In this document: in pieces, positions 44,488 through 53,301 of the stretch
Numbering within the stretch: position 1 is the stretch's first letter
Layout of the letters: each line of letters starts with the position of its first letter
NCBI GenBank assembly: GCA_038246575.1
Contig: JBBRVU010000001.1
Coordinates: forward strand, 1 to 64,000
From: JACCUZ01 sp038246575
Lineage (GTDB): Bacteria > Actinomycetota > Actinomycetes > JACCUZ01
DNA length: 64,000 bases
Reading direction: 5' to 3'
Position numbers and translations under genes: made by a program
The notes under the pieces: model-generated
Told to the model about the DNA's origin: nothing
The model's database searches: none
What the model saw: only the letters and a program-made list of their open reading frames with translations

Positions 44488-44750
44488 ATGAGCTCGGCTA
44501 CCAGCGAGCGGCGCAGCCGGTCGTAGGTGGCTCTCGAGTTGGGCCCCTCCGGCGCGATCACGCCGAGCGCGCGGCCGGACGCGTCATAGACGGCGACGTC
44601 ATAGACCGCCTCCCCACCGACCCACAACCCCAGCACGCTCTCCCCGAACACATGTCGGCTGTACAGCTGTGCCGGGACCCCGACCAGCTCCTGTCCGTCA
44701 AGACGGGGGGGTACGCCGGGTGATTCACCGGTCACGAATCGTCTGCTCAC
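44478..44750 (-). CDS. Hypothetical protein
   Basis: A 90-aa protein of unrecognised family. It is soluble, with beta-strand-like segments (HVFGESVLGLWVGGEAVYDVAVYDASGRALG) and a C-terminal helix (SRATYDRLRRSLVAELIHA). GTG 44750 is preferred over 44768 because TAGTCT ends 7 nt before it, giving a leaderless start. It is convergent with the ABM gene at 44123 and divergent from bioD. No functional clue is visible. Confidence 0.6.
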   Translation of the reverse strand: MSRRFVTGESPGVPPRLDGQELVGVPAQLYSRHVFGESVLGLWVGGEAVYDVAVYDASGRALGVIAPEGPNSRATYDRLRRSLVAELIHA

Positions 44751-44944
44751 AGCGGGAAGACTAGGCACGTTCCCCGCCGCACCCGCGGGTCTGACGGGCG
44801 AGTCACCCGGGTGCCCCGTGATGTCACGCTGCGTGTTCTCAGATCCGGTGGCGGTGACGACCGACCCGTCCGCTTATGGTCGCGCCTGACGGACTCCTCC
44901 GCACTGGCCGCTGCGTCGTCCGGGTCATCGCTACGCTCCCGATC

Positions 44945-45667
44945 GTGAGCATCCTGGTCGTCACCGGCACCGGGACGGGCGTCGGCAAGACGGTGGTGAC
45001 TGCGGCGGTCGCCGCACTCGCGGCGGCGCGAGGAGCACGGGTCGCCGTCGTCAAGCCCGCCCAGACCGGTCTGACTCCTGGGGAGGACGGCGACCTGCAG
45101 GACGTACGTCGGCTGGCCGCGATCACTGACGTGCACGAGTACGTGCGGTACCCCGACCCGCTGTCCCCCGCGGCGGCGGCCCGCCGAGCCGGGCGGCCGG
45201 CACTCGACCTGCGCGACGCCGCAGACCGGATCCGCGCTCTCGCCGACGTCCGCGATCTCGTCGTGGTCGAAGGAGCCGGCGGGCTGCTTGTCCGCTTCGA
45301 CGAGGAGGGCGGCACCCTGGCCGACCTGGCGCGGGTGCTCGAGGCCGACGTCCTCGTCGCCACCGACCCGTCGCTCGGCACGCTGAACCACACCGCGCTC
45401 ACGCTCGAGGCAATGGCTCATCGCGGTGTGGGCCTCGCCGGTGTCGTTCTCGGTGCCTGGCCGGCTGAGCCCGACCTGGCCTGCCGCAGCAACGTCCGGG
45501 ACCTCGAGACCCTCGCCGCCCGACCCCTGACTGGTGCCATGCCGGCCGGAGCAGGAGGGCTGGACGCGGCGGAGTTCCTGCTCGCCGCGCAGAGCGGGCT
45601 GGGCCCCGAGCTGGGTGGCCGCTTCGATGCGGCAGACTTCCGCCGTGCCCACGACACCGCAGGCTGA
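44945..45667 (+). CDS. bioD: Dethiobiotin synthetase
   Basis: A 240-aa ATP-dependent enzyme making dethiobiotin from 7,8-diaminopelargonate and CO2. It has a P-loop at residues about 8-15 (GTGTGVGKT), the following KPAQTGL substrate region and the VVEGAGGLLV motif. GTG 44945 follows TACGCT by 7 nt, which fits a leaderless start; the longer upstream reading is not protein-like. It overlaps bioB by 23 bp. BioA and BioF genes are not in the window, so early biotin steps must be encoded elsewhere. Confidence 0.93.
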   Translation: MSILVVTGTGTGVGKTVVTAAVAALAAARGARVAVVKPAQTGLTPGEDGDLQDVRRLAAITDVHEYVRYPDPLSPAAAARRAGRPALDLRDAADRIRALADVRDLVVVEGAGGLLVRFDEEGGTLADLARVLEADVLVATDPSLGTLNHTALTLEAMAHRGVGLAGVVLGAWPAEPDLACRSNVRDLETLAARPLTGAMPAGAGGLDAAEFLLAAQSGLGPELGGRFDAADFRRAHDTAG

Positions 45668-46667
45668 GACGACCACCGCCATCCTCGACGTCGCTCGCAG
45701 CCAGGTGCTGGAGGAGGGTCGCGGGCTCGTCGAGGCCCAGGTCCTCGACGTGCTCCAGCTGCCCGACACGGCGCTGACCGATCTGCTCGCCCTCGCCCAC
45801 GAGGTGCGCCTGCGTTGGTGCGGCCCCGATGTCGAGGTCGAGGGCATCGTCTCGGTGAAGACGGGCGGGTGCCCGGAGGACTGTCACTTCTGCTCGCAGT
45901 CGGGCCTGTTCCCCTCGCCGGTCCGCGCAGCCTGGCTCGACATCCCGGCGCTGGTGCAGGCCGCGGAGGAGACCGCCGCCACCGGGGCAACCGAGTTCTG
46001 CATCGTGGCGGCTGTGCGCGGGCCCGACGAGCGGCTGATGCGCCAGATGCGCGAGGGCGTGGCCGCGATCCGCGAGGCGGTCGACATCAATGTGGCCGCG
46101 TCGCTCGGGATGCTCACCCAGGAGCAGGTCGACGAGCTCGCCGACATGGGCATCCATCGCTACAACCACAACCTCGAGACCGCTCGCTCCTACTTCCCGA
46201 AGGTCGTCACGACCCACACCTGGGAGGAGCGGTGGTCGACGCTGACGATGGTGCGTGAGGCCGGCATGGAGGTCTGCTGCGGCGGTGTCGTGGGGATGGG
46301 CGAGTCGCTCGCGCAGCGCGCCGAGCTCGCGGCCCAGCTGGCCGAGCTCAGCCCTGACGAGGTGCCGCTGAACTTCCTCAACCCACGACCCGGCACCCCG
46401 TTCGGCGATCTGCCGGTGATGTCGGGCCCCGACGCACTTCGGACCATCGCCGCCTTCCGGCTGGCGATGCCGCGAACCATCCTTCGGTATGCGGGCGGAC
46501 GCGAGATCACCCTCGGTGACCTCGGCACCCGCGAGGGCATGCTCGGCGGGATCAACGCCGTCATCGTCGGCAACTACCTCACGACGCTCGGTCGCTCCCC
46601 CGAGGACGATCTCGCACTGCTCGGTGATCTGGGCATGCCGGTCAAGGCGCTGGCCGAGACGATCTGA
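45645..46667 (+). CDS. bioB: Biotin synthase
   Basis: A 340-aa radical SAM enzyme that inserts sulfur into dethiobiotin. The SAM-cluster cysteines are C76, C80 and C83 in GCPEDCHFCSQS. The later conserved blocks YNHNLETA (Asn-Asp/Glu region), CCGGVVGMGE and LNFLNPRPGTP are present, as is the second-cluster Arg region ILRYAGGRE. The length is normal for the family. GTG 45645 lies within bioD, so the two are translationally coupled. Confidence 0.95.
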   Translation: MPTTPQAETTTAILDVARSQVLEEGRGLVEAQVLDVLQLPDTALTDLLALAHEVRLRWCGPDVEVEGIVSVKTGGCPEDCHFCSQSGLFPSPVRAAWLDIPALVQAAEETAATGATEFCIVAAVRGPDERLMRQMREGVAAIREAVDINVAASLGMLTQEQVDELADMGIHRYNHNLETARSYFPKVVTTHTWEERWSTLTMVREAGMEVCCGGVVGMGESLAQRAELAAQLAELSPDEVPLNFLNPRPGTPFGDLPVMSGPDALRTIAAFRLAMPRTILRYAGGREITLGDLGTREGMLGGINAVIVGNYLTTLGRSPEDDLALLGDLGMPVKALAETI

Positions 46668-46721
46668 GTCCGGTCTTCGCGGTGGAGAGAGACCAGCCCT
46701 TCCGCCCGAGGGACAAACCGG

Positions 46722-46727
46722 TATAAC
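46722..46727 (+). promoter_or_regulatory. Possible -10 element (TATAAC) before the DUF3311/SSS pair
   Basis: TATAAC stands 41 bp before the DUF3311 start in the 101-bp gap after bioB. No convincing -35 is seen; the element is tentative. Confidence 0.35.
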
Positions 46728-46768
46728 CTCCGGCCCGACTCGTCCCCCTGTGTCCACGGAGGTCCGGC

Positions 46769-47029
46769 GTGCCCACCCACGATCCCCACCGTCCCGAGGA
46801 GCGCCGCGACGGCGGCCTCCCAGCGAGCACGGCACGCGCCGCGCGCTCGGACCGACACCCCGTCAACTGGCTTCTGCTTTTGCCGTTGGTGGTGACGCTG
46901 TTCCCCCCGGTCTACAACAGCATCGACCCGACGCTGCTCGACTTCCCCTTCTTCTACTGGTACCAGATGACGGCGATCCTCTTCAGCGTCGCGATCACCC
47001 TTGTCGTCTACCGGAAGACGAGGGTCTGA
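46769..47029 (+). CDS. DUF3311 small membrane protein
   Basis: An 86-aa protein with a 25-residue charged N-terminal tail and two helices (LLLLPLVVTLFPPVYN and PFFYWYQMTAILFSVAITLVVY). DUF3311 proteins of this layout accompany sodium:solute symporters, and this gene ends 1 bp before one. It is likely a small subunit or assembly partner of the symporter. GTG 46769 has GGAGG upstream. The pairing is known from the family; a direct contact is inferred. Confidence 0.85.
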   Translation: MPTHDPHRPEERRDGGLPASTARAARSDRHPVNWLLLLPLVVTLFPPVYNSIDPTLLDFPFFYWYQMTAILFSVAITLVVYRKTRV

Positions 47030-47030
47030 C

Positions 47031-48668
47031 ATGTTCGACAACGTCAACGGCGTCGAGCTGACCGTCTTCACCATTCTTTTCATCGCCGTCAGTGCGCTGG
47101 GGTTCTTCGCCGCGCGATGGCGGCGCGCGGACGACCTCGAGCACCTGGACGAGTGGGGCCTCGGCGGACGCAACTTCGGCGCCTGGATCACCTGGTTCCT
47201 GCTGGGCGGCGATCTGTACACGGCCTACACCTTCGTCGCCGTCCCGGCGCTGGTGTTCGGCGCCGGCGCGATCGGCTTCTTCGCAGTCCCCTACACGATC
47301 GTGGTCTACCCGATCGTGTTCCTCGTGCTCATCCGGCTCTGGTCGGTGTCGCACGTGCACGGCTTCGTGACTCCCGCAGACTTCGTCCGGGCCCGCCACG
47401 GCTCGTCGACCCTCGCTCTGCTCGTCGCCCTGACCGGCATCGGCGCGACGATGCCCTACATCGCCCTGCAGCTGGTCGGCATCGAGGCCGTCCTCAAGGC
47501 GATGGGCGTCACCGGTCACATCCCGATCATCGTGGCCTTCGGCATCCTCGCGGCCTACACGTACAACTCGGGACTGCGCGCACCAGCGCTGATCGCGTTC
47601 GTCAAGGACACGCTCATCTACCTGGTCATCATCGTCGCCGTCATCGTCATCCCCTACAAGCTCGGCGGTTGGAACGAGATCTTCGGGGCGGCCGAGGCGA
47701 AGTTCGCGGCCACGCCCAACCCCGGCGACGGTGTCGTGCTCGCCGGACCCGCACAGCTGCAGTACGCGACCCTCGCGTTCGGGTCCGCGCTGGCGTTGTT
47801 CCTGTACCCGCACTCGGTGACAGCCGTGCTCGCATCTCGGGACCGCAACGTCATCAAGCGCAACATGGCGGCACTGCCGGCGTACAGCTTCATCCTCGGC
47901 CTGCTCGCGCTGCTCGGCTACATGGCCATCAAGGCCGGCGTAAAGCCCATCACCGACTCGGCTGGCAAGGCCGACGGCAACACCATCGTGCCGTTGCTGT
48001 TCGACCAGATGTTCCCGAGCTGGTTCGCGGGAGTGGCATTCGCGGCGATCGGGATCGGGGCGCTCGTTCCGGCCGCGATCATGTCGATCGCAGCTGCCAA
48101 CCTGTGGACCCGCAACGTCTACGTGGAGTACATCAACAAGGACGCCACCCCGAAGCAGGAAGCCCGCAGCAGCAAGCTGGCTTCCCTGGTGGTGAAGGTG
48201 GGCGCCCTGCTGGCGATCCTGGCGCTGGACCCGCAGTTCTCCATCGACCTGCAGCTCATCGGCGGCATCATCATCCTGCAGACGTTGCCGGCCGTGGCAC
48301 TTGGTCTGTACACCCGGTGGTTCCACCGCTGGGGCCTCATCGCCGGCTGGGCGGCGGGAATGTTCGTGGGGTTCCTCACGACCTTCCAGATCCAGCAGAA
48401 GCTGTTCAACGCCGACGGCACGATCACCATCGTCAAGGAGCACTTCGGCGGGTCCGGTTTCCCGCTGAGCAAGCTCGGCTTCGACACGACGGCGTCGATC
48501 TACGCGGGGTTCCTCGCGTTGCTGGCCAACCTCGTGGTCGGTGCCATCGCGACGGTGGTGCTGCGGGCGATGAAGGTGCCCGACGGGGTCGACGTGACCA
48601 AGCCCGACGAGTACTTCGCCGACCAGGGTGACCCGCGGCTGCGCGACCTCCCCGAGGCGGTGCACTGA
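47031..48668 (+). CDS. Sodium:solute symporter (SSS), MctP-like monocarboxylate type
   Basis: A 545-aa membrane transporter with about 13 hydrophobic helices. It has SSS signatures in the early region GGRNFGAWITWFLLGGDLYTAYTF and in HGFVTPADFVRARHG. Later there is the sodium-site-like AFAAIGIGALVPAAIMSIAAAN. Its resemblance is closest to MctP-type carriers for lactate, pyruvate, acetate or alanine, which also pair with DUF3311. In a strain with a propane pathway it could take up short acids. Substrate assignment is tentative. Confidence 0.87.
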   Translation: MFDNVNGVELTVFTILFIAVSALGFFAARWRRADDLEHLDEWGLGGRNFGAWITWFLLGGDLYTAYTFVAVPALVFGAGAIGFFAVPYTIVVYPIVFLVLIRLWSVSHVHGFVTPADFVRARHGSSTLALLVALTGIGATMPYIALQLVGIEAVLKAMGVTGHIPIIVAFGILAAYTYNSGLRAPALIAFVKDTLIYLVIIVAVIVIPYKLGGWNEIFGAAEAKFAATPNPGDGVVLAGPAQLQYATLAFGSALALFLYPHSVTAVLASRDRNVIKRNMAALPAYSFILGLLALLGYMAIKAGVKPITDSAGKADGNTIVPLLFDQMFPSWFAGVAFAAIGIGALVPAAIMSIAAANLWTRNVYVEYINKDATPKQEARSSKLASLVVKVGALLAILALDPQFSIDLQLIGGIIILQTLPAVALGLYTRWFHRWGLIAGWAAGMFVGFLTTFQIQQKLFNADGTITIVKEHFGGSGFPLSKLGFDTTASIYAGFLALLANLVVGAIATVVLRAMKVPDGVDVTKPDEYFADQGDPRLRDLPEAVH

Positions 48669-48702
48669 GGGCGCTCCGTGGCACTGGGCTAGGTTGCCGG
48701 TC

Positions 48703-50346
48703 ATGGTCGACGGGCACGGTGGTGACCACGCGGTCGCGGTGGCGCAGGCACACGGCATCGAGACGATGTTCACGCTCTCGGGAGCCCATGTCTTCCCGAT
48801 GTATGACGGAGCGGTCCGCGCCGAGTCGCCCATGCGGCTGCTGGACGTGCGGCATGAGCAGACAGCCGTGTTCGCGGCGGAGGCCACCGCCAAGCTGACC
48901 CGCACGCCCGGGCTCGCCGTCCTGACGGCCGGCCCGGGCGTCACCAACGGGGTGAGCGCGGTGACCAGCGCCTGGTTCAACGGGTCACCGCTGCTCGTGG
49001 TCGGCGGACGCGCACCGGCCTTCCGGTGGGGCACCGGCAGCCTGCAGGAGCTCGACCACCCGCCGCTGCTCGCACCGGTGACGAAGCGGGCAGCGACGGT
49101 CGAGAAGGTCGACGGCATCGCCGACGAGGTCGACTCGGCCCTGACGCTGGCGGCCGAATCGCACCGTGGCCCGGTGTTCCTCGACGTCCCGATGGACCAG
49201 TTCTTCAGCCGCGCCGACATCGAGGTTCCGGCCGCCCCGGGGCGTGGTCGCGTCGAGCCCGACAGCGACGACCTCAGCCGGGTCGGGGCACTGATCGCTG
49301 CCGCCGAGCGACCGGTGCTCGTCCTGGGCTCCGACGTCTGGGCCGACGGCGCGGAGCACGCCGCGCTAGCGCTCGCCGAGACAGCCGGCATCCCCGTCAT
49401 CGCCAACGGGATGGGCCGAGGCGTGCTGGCGGCAGGTCATCCGCTCCTGGTGACCCGGGCTCGCGGACCGGCCTTCGGCCAGGCCGACCTGGTCGTCGTC
49501 GCCGGCACCCCGCTGGACTTCCGCCTGGGCTACGGCACGTTCGGCGGCAAGGAGGGACCGGCTGCCGCCGTGGTTCATCTCGCCGACTCCCCCGCGCAGC
49601 TGTCCACCCACGCCGACCTCGCGGCGTCGGCCGCTGGTGACCTGACGCGGGTCCTCGACGGGGTGCGCGAGGCGTGGCAGCGCGCGGCTCGCGCCGGGGC
49701 GTACGACGGGTGGGTCACGCGGTTGCGGGACGCCGCCCGGGCCGCCACCGAGGCCGACCGGGAGCAGCTCGACAGTGACGCCGACCCGGTGCACCCCGCC
49801 AGGATCTATGGCGAGCTCAACCGCCGGCTCGCCGACGATGCCGTGGTCATCGGCGACGGTGGCGACTTCGTCTCTTTCGCCGGCAAGTACGTCGAGCCGA
49901 AGGCCCCCGGCGGTTGGCTCGACCCCGGACCCTATGGCTGCCTGGGCACCGGGCTCGGCTACGCGATCGCGGCCCGGCTGGCCCGGCCATCGAGCCAGGT
50001 CGTCCTGCTGCTCGGTGACGGCGCCGCGGGATTCTCGCTGATGGACGTGGACACCCTCGTACGCCATCGGCTCCCGGTGGTCATGGTCGTGGGCAACAAC
50101 TCGGGCTGGGGACTGGAGAAGCACCCGATGCGCTTCCTCTACGGCTACGACGTGATCGCCGACCTTGCGCCGCAGACGCGCTATGACGAGGTCGTGCGGG
50201 CACTCGGCGGCGACGGCGAGCTCGTGACGCATCCCGGCGGGATCGGCCCCGCACTCGATCGCGCGTTCGCCTCGGACCTGCCGTACTGCGTGAACGTGGC
50301 CACCGACCCCGAGCTGGCCTACCCTCGCACGACCACCGGCATCTGA
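48703..50346 (+). CDS. Thiamine-diphosphate-dependent enzyme, acetolactate-synthase-like
   Basis: A 547-aa ThDP enzyme with the three-domain layout of acetohydroxyacid synthase and related decarboxylases. The catalytic Glu is in DVRHEQTAVFAAEA. The central domain is normal, and the ThDP-Mg motif is GDGAAGFSLMDVDT...NNSGWG. The residues after NN (SGWGLEKHPMRFLYG) fit benzoylformate/oxalyl-CoA or IlvB-like members, so the exact substrate is unclear. No small regulatory subunit gene follows, arguing against canonical IlvBN. ATG 48703 follows TAGGTT by 7 nt (leaderless). The end overlaps the convergent regulator by 28 bp. Confidence 0.82.
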   Translation: MVDGHGGDHAVAVAQAHGIETMFTLSGAHVFPMYDGAVRAESPMRLLDVRHEQTAVFAAEATAKLTRTPGLAVLTAGPGVTNGVSAVTSAWFNGSPLLVVGGRAPAFRWGTGSLQELDHPPLLAPVTKRAATVEKVDGIADEVDSALTLAAESHRGPVFLDVPMDQFFSRADIEVPAAPGRGRVEPDSDDLSRVGALIAAAERPVLVLGSDVWADGAEHAALALAETAGIPVIANGMGRGVLAAGHPLLVTRARGPAFGQADLVVVAGTPLDFRLGYGTFGGKEGPAAAVVHLADSPAQLSTHADLAASAAGDLTRVLDGVREAWQRAARAGAYDGWVTRLRDAARAATEADREQLDSDADPVHPARIYGELNRRLADDAVVIGDGGDFVSFAGKYVEPKAPGGWLDPGPYGCLGTGLGYAIAARLARPSSQVVLLLGDGAAGFSLMDVDTLVRHRLPVVMVVGNNSGWGLEKHPMRFLYGYDVIADLAPQTRYDEVVRALGGDGELVTHPGGIGPALDRAFASDLPYCVNVATDPELAYPRTTTGI

Positions 50347-51296
50347 TCCGGCGCACCGCCGAAGGTGCGTCGGTAGTCCTTCGGGGTCGTGCCGATGCGG
50401 CGGGCGAAGTGCTGGCGCAGCACCGCCGAGCTGCCGAAGCCGACGAGATCCGCGATCGTCTCGACCGGGTGGTCGGTCCCCTCGAGAAGCTGCTGTGCGG
50501 CGAGCACCCGCTGACCGGTGAGCCAGTGGTGCGGCGTCGTCCCGGTCTCGGCCCGGAACCGGCGGGCGAAGGTGCGCGGCGACAGGCGCGCACGGCGGGC
50601 CAGGTCCTCGATCGCGATCTCTCGCTCCAGGTTCGCGAGCATCCACGCGAGCGTGTCGCCGAGCGTGTCGGCCTCGAGGGGCACCGGTCGGTCGACGTAC
50701 TGGCGCTGGCCGCCCTCGCGGTGCGGTGGCATCACCATCCGGCGGGCCAGCCGGTTGGCGACGCGCTCGCCGAACTCCTTGCGGATCAAGTACAGCGAAG
50801 CGTCGATGCCCGCCGCGGTGCCTGCGCTGGTGAGGATCCCGTCGCAGTCGACGTAGAGGACGTCGGGGTTGACCCGCGCCGCCGGGAAGCGCTCGGCGAG
50901 CTCCGCGGCGTAGGTCCAGTGCGTCGTGCAGTCGCGACCGTCGAGAAGACCGGCGGCGCCGAGGACGAAGGCCCCGCTGCACACGCTCATGATGCGGGCG
51001 CCGCGGGCGTGGGCAGTCCGCAGCGCCTGGACGAGGTCGTTCGGGACCTCGACACTGCGCCGGATCGCCGGCAGCGCGACGAGGTCGGCCGACGCCAGGC
51101 GCTCCAGCCCGTGCTCCACGTGCAGGTCGAAGCCGGAGACGGTCCGGACCCGTCCAGGGGTCGGCGTGCACAACGCGAAGTCGAAGGACGGCAGGATCGG
51201 CTCGTCGGGCCGATCGACGCCGAATACCTCGCAGAGGACGCCGAGCTCGAAGGGGAAGACCTCGTCCAGCACCGGCACTGCCACGCTGTGGATCAT
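50319..51296 (-). CDS. GlxA-type transcriptional regulator (DJ-1/PfpI + AraC domains)
   Basis: A 325-aa regulator. Residues 1-175 are a DJ-1/PfpI (class I glutamine amidotransferase-like) ligand domain with the nucleophile-elbow region SVCSGAFVLGAAGLL. The C-terminal part contains two AraC helix-turn-helices (IAIEDLARRARLSPRTFARRF and ETIADLVGFGSSAVLRQHF). Such proteins sense metabolites and activate or repress neighbouring genes. The operator-like palindrome at 51331-51356 is 35 bp upstream of its start, next to a small membrane-protein gene read in the other direction. Confidence 0.88.
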   Translation of the reverse strand: MIHSVAVPVLDEVFPFELGVLCEVFGVDRPDEPILPSFDFALCTPTPGRVRTVSGFDLHVEHGLERLASADLVALPAIRRSVEVPNDLVQALRTAHARGARIMSVCSGAFVLGAAGLLDGRDCTTHWTYAAELAERFPAARVNPDVLYVDCDGILTSAGTAAGIDASLYLIRKEFGERVANRLARRMVMPPHREGGQRQYVDRPVPLEADTLGDTLAWMLANLEREIAIEDLARRARLSPRTFARRFRAETGTTPHHWLTGQRVLAAQQLLEGTDHPVETIADLVGFGSSAVLRQHFARRIGTTPKDYRRTFGGAPDQMPVVVRG

Positions 51297-51330
51297 TGCC
51301 CGAGTATGGCAGGATCGTGACGGTACTTGT

Positions 51331-51356
51331 CAATCCTGCCACTGGTGGCAGGATTG
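51331..51356. promoter_or_regulatory. Palindromic operator upstream of the GlxA-type gene
   Basis: CAATCCTGCCA and its complement flank CTGG, giving 11-bp arms; a further half site TGGCAGGATCG lies at about 51307-51317. It sits between the divergent regulator and the small membrane protein gene, so autoregulation and control of the small gene are likely. Confidence 0.65.
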
Positions 51357-51378
51357 CAGCCGGCGCATGATTACTGCC

Positions 51379-51534
51379 ATGACCTTCTTCCTTGCTCTGA
51401 TCGCCTTCCTGGTCCTCGCCGAGCTGGTGGCCGGCGTCCGTTTCCTCCGTCTGGACCGGCCGCTCGTCCCGCCGCAGAGCCACGAGGACTGGGCCGCCGG
51501 CTCGCTGCCGTCGGGGCCGTACGCCTCCGTCTGA
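51379..51534 (+). CDS. Small single-pass membrane protein
   Basis: A 51-aa protein with one transmembrane helix (FFLALIAFLVLAELVAGVRFL) and a polar C-terminus (QSHEDWAAGSLPSGPY). No family is recognised. An in-frame ATG at 51367 could start it instead. It lies directly after the palindromic operator of the divergent GlxA-type regulator, so it may be that regulator's main target. It ends 21 bp before a GNAT acetyltransferase gene. Confidence 0.55.
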   Translation: MTFFLALIAFLVLAELVAGVRFLRLDRPLVPPQSHEDWAAGSLPSGPYASV

Positions 51535-51555
51535 CCGGGCCTCTAGGCTCGCCTC

Positions 51556-52053
51556 GTGCAGATCCGGCCGGCCCGCCCCGACGAGTGGGACGCCGTTGGC
51601 GACCTCACCCTCGCCGCCTACGTGGATGACGGCCTGCTCGGTGCCGACGACTCGTACGCGGGCGAGCTGCGAGCGGCCGACCAGCGCGCCGCCGACGCCG
51701 AGCTGATGGTGGCCGCAGACGGCTCGGCCGACCTGCTCGGCACCGTCACCTTCGCGCTTGCAGGCTCGCCGTACGCCGAGATCAGCCGTCCAGGCGAGGC
51801 CGAGTTCCGCATGCTTGCGGTGGCCCCTCCCGCGCGGGGTCGGGGGGTCGGCGGGCAGCTGGCCGCCTGGTGCGTCGACCAGGCGATCGGGCGCGGCTGT
51901 TCGGGCGTGGCTCTGAGCTCCCTCCCCCAGATGCGGAGCGCGCACCGGATCTACGAGCGGATGGGGTTCCGGCGTGAACCCGGCCGGGACTGGTCGCCGA
52001 CCGAAAAGGTCGACCTGATCGCGTACGTGCTCGACCTCCGCACCGGGCGCTGA
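51556..52053 (+). CDS. GNAT family N-acetyltransferase
   Basis: A 165-aa acetyl-CoA-dependent transferase. The core acetyl-CoA-binding motif A is FRMLAVAPPARGRGVGGQLAAWCVDQA, followed by motif B residues AHRIYERMGFRREP. The N-terminus IRPARPDEWDAVGDLT is typical. The substrate (amino sugar, peptide or small amine) is not predictable. GTG 51556 follows TAGGCT by 6 nt, which suggests a leaderless message. It is convergent with mntH, 3 bp apart. Confidence 0.88.
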   Translation: MQIRPARPDEWDAVGDLTLAAYVDDGLLGADDSYAGELRAADQRAADAELMVAADGSADLLGTVTFALAGSPYAEISRPGEAEFRMLAVAPPARGRGVGGQLAAWCVDQAIGRGCSGVALSSLPQMRSAHRIYERMGFRREPGRDWSPTEKVDLIAYVLDLRTGR

Positions 52054-52056
52054 CGG

Positions 52057-53298
52057 TCAGCCGCCGACAGTGAGGACGATCAGCGTGGCATTGAGCGCGC
52101 AGATGACGACGGCGACAGCGGCCGCGACGACGGTGGTCCCCCGACGGTTCACCAGAGCGCCCATGACGTCGCGACGACGAGTGAGCAGGACCAGCGGGAT
52201 CAGGGCGAACGGGATCCCGAACGAGAGCACCACCTGGGACAGGACCAGCGCGTAGGTCACGTCGACGCCGGCGGCGATGACGACCAGGGCAGGCACCAGG
52301 GTGACCAACCGGCGCAGCAGGAGCGGTATCCGCATCTGCAGGAACCCCTGCATCACCACCTGGCCGGAGTACGTGCCGACGCCCGAGGCCGCGAAGCCCG
52401 AGGCCAGCAGGGCCAGGGCGAACAGCAACGCGGCCGTCGGGCCCAGCGCTGCCTCAAGCCCGGCATGCGCTCCCTCGATGGTGTCGACCGGCGTCGAGGA
52501 ACCCGACAGCACCTGCGCTGCCACGACGAGCATGGCCAGGTTCACCAGGCCCGCGACGCCCATCGCCACCGTCACGTCGATGCGCTGACTCCGCAGCAGC
52601 GCCACCCGCTGTTCCTCCGTACGCCGCACGTAGCGGTTCTGGGTGAGGGCGCCGTGCAGGTAGATCACGTGCGGCATCACCGTCGCCCCGAGCATCCCGG
52701 TCGCGAGCAGCAGGCTGTCCGATCCGTCGAACCGGGGCACGACACCCGAGGCCAAGCCGCCGACGTCGACGCCGCCCCTGATCAGGCTGTACAGGAACCC
52801 GGCAACCACCACGACCAGCAGACCGGTGATCGCCAGCTCGAACGGCCGGGCTCCCCGGCTCTGCAGGGCCAGCAGCGCGAACGCCACCGCGGCGGTGATG
52901 AGCCCGCCCGTGAGCAGGTCGATGCCGAAGAGAAGGTTCAGCGCGATGGCGCCACCGAGCACCTCGGCCAGGTCGGTGGCGATGGCCACGATCTCCGCCT
53001 GGGCCCACAGTCCTCGGGTGACAGTGGGCCGGTAGTGGTCTCGGCAGAGCTCGGGCAGGCTCCGGCCGGTGGCGATTCCGGCCTTCGCCGACAGGTACTG
53101 GATCAGCATCGCCATCAGGTTGCTGACGATCAGCACCCAGACCAAGAGGTAGCCGAAGCGGGACCCGGCCGAGATGTTGGTCGCGAAGTTTCCCGGGTCG
53201 ACGTAGGCGATGGCCGCGACGAAGGCAGGCCCCAGCAGCGGCAGCGGACCCCGGACCAGCGCGAGACCGCGCAGGCCACGCTTGCGACGCTGGTGCAC
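52057..53298 (-). CDS. mntH: Nramp-family divalent metal (Mn/Fe) transporter
   Basis: A 413-aa proton-coupled metal transporter with 11 helices. Helix 1 holds the metal-binding motif DPGNFATN, and helix 6 holds MPHVIYLHGALTQNR (consensus MPHxxxLHS). It imports Mn(II) and Fe(II). Its start is 3 bp after the stop of the preceding gene, which itself is 7 bp after groEL. The transporter therefore appears to be the last gene of the di-iron monooxygenase operon and could supply iron to it. The GTG start follows from this spacing. Confidence 0.92.
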   Translation of the reverse strand: MHQRRKRGLRGLALVRGPLPLLGPAFVAAIAYVDPGNFATNISAGSRFGYLLVWVLIVSNLMAMLIQYLSAKAGIATGRSLPELCRDHYRPTVTRGLWAQAEIVAIATDLAEVLGGAIALNLLFGIDLLTGGLITAAVAFALLALQSRGARPFELAITGLLVVVVAGFLYSLIRGGVDVGGLASGVVPRFDGSDSLLLATGMLGATVMPHVIYLHGALTQNRYVRRTEEQRVALLRSQRIDVTVAMGVAGLVNLAMLVVAAQVLSGSSTPVDTIEGAHAGLEAALGPTAALLFALALLASGFAASGVGTYSGQVVMQGFLQMRIPLLLRRLVTLVPALVVIAAGVDVTYALVLSQVVLSFGIPFALIPLVLLTRRRDVMGALVNRRGTTVVAAAVAVVICALNATLIVLTVGG

Positions 53299-53301
53299 GC
53301 G

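Noticed and set aside
46995..49406. An 803-codon minus-strand open frame opposite the SSS symporter and ThDP enzyme.
   Set aside because: It is an antisense frame of GC-rich coding DNA. The composition is His/Arg/Asp-rich without domains, and both plus-strand genes have strong family motifs.
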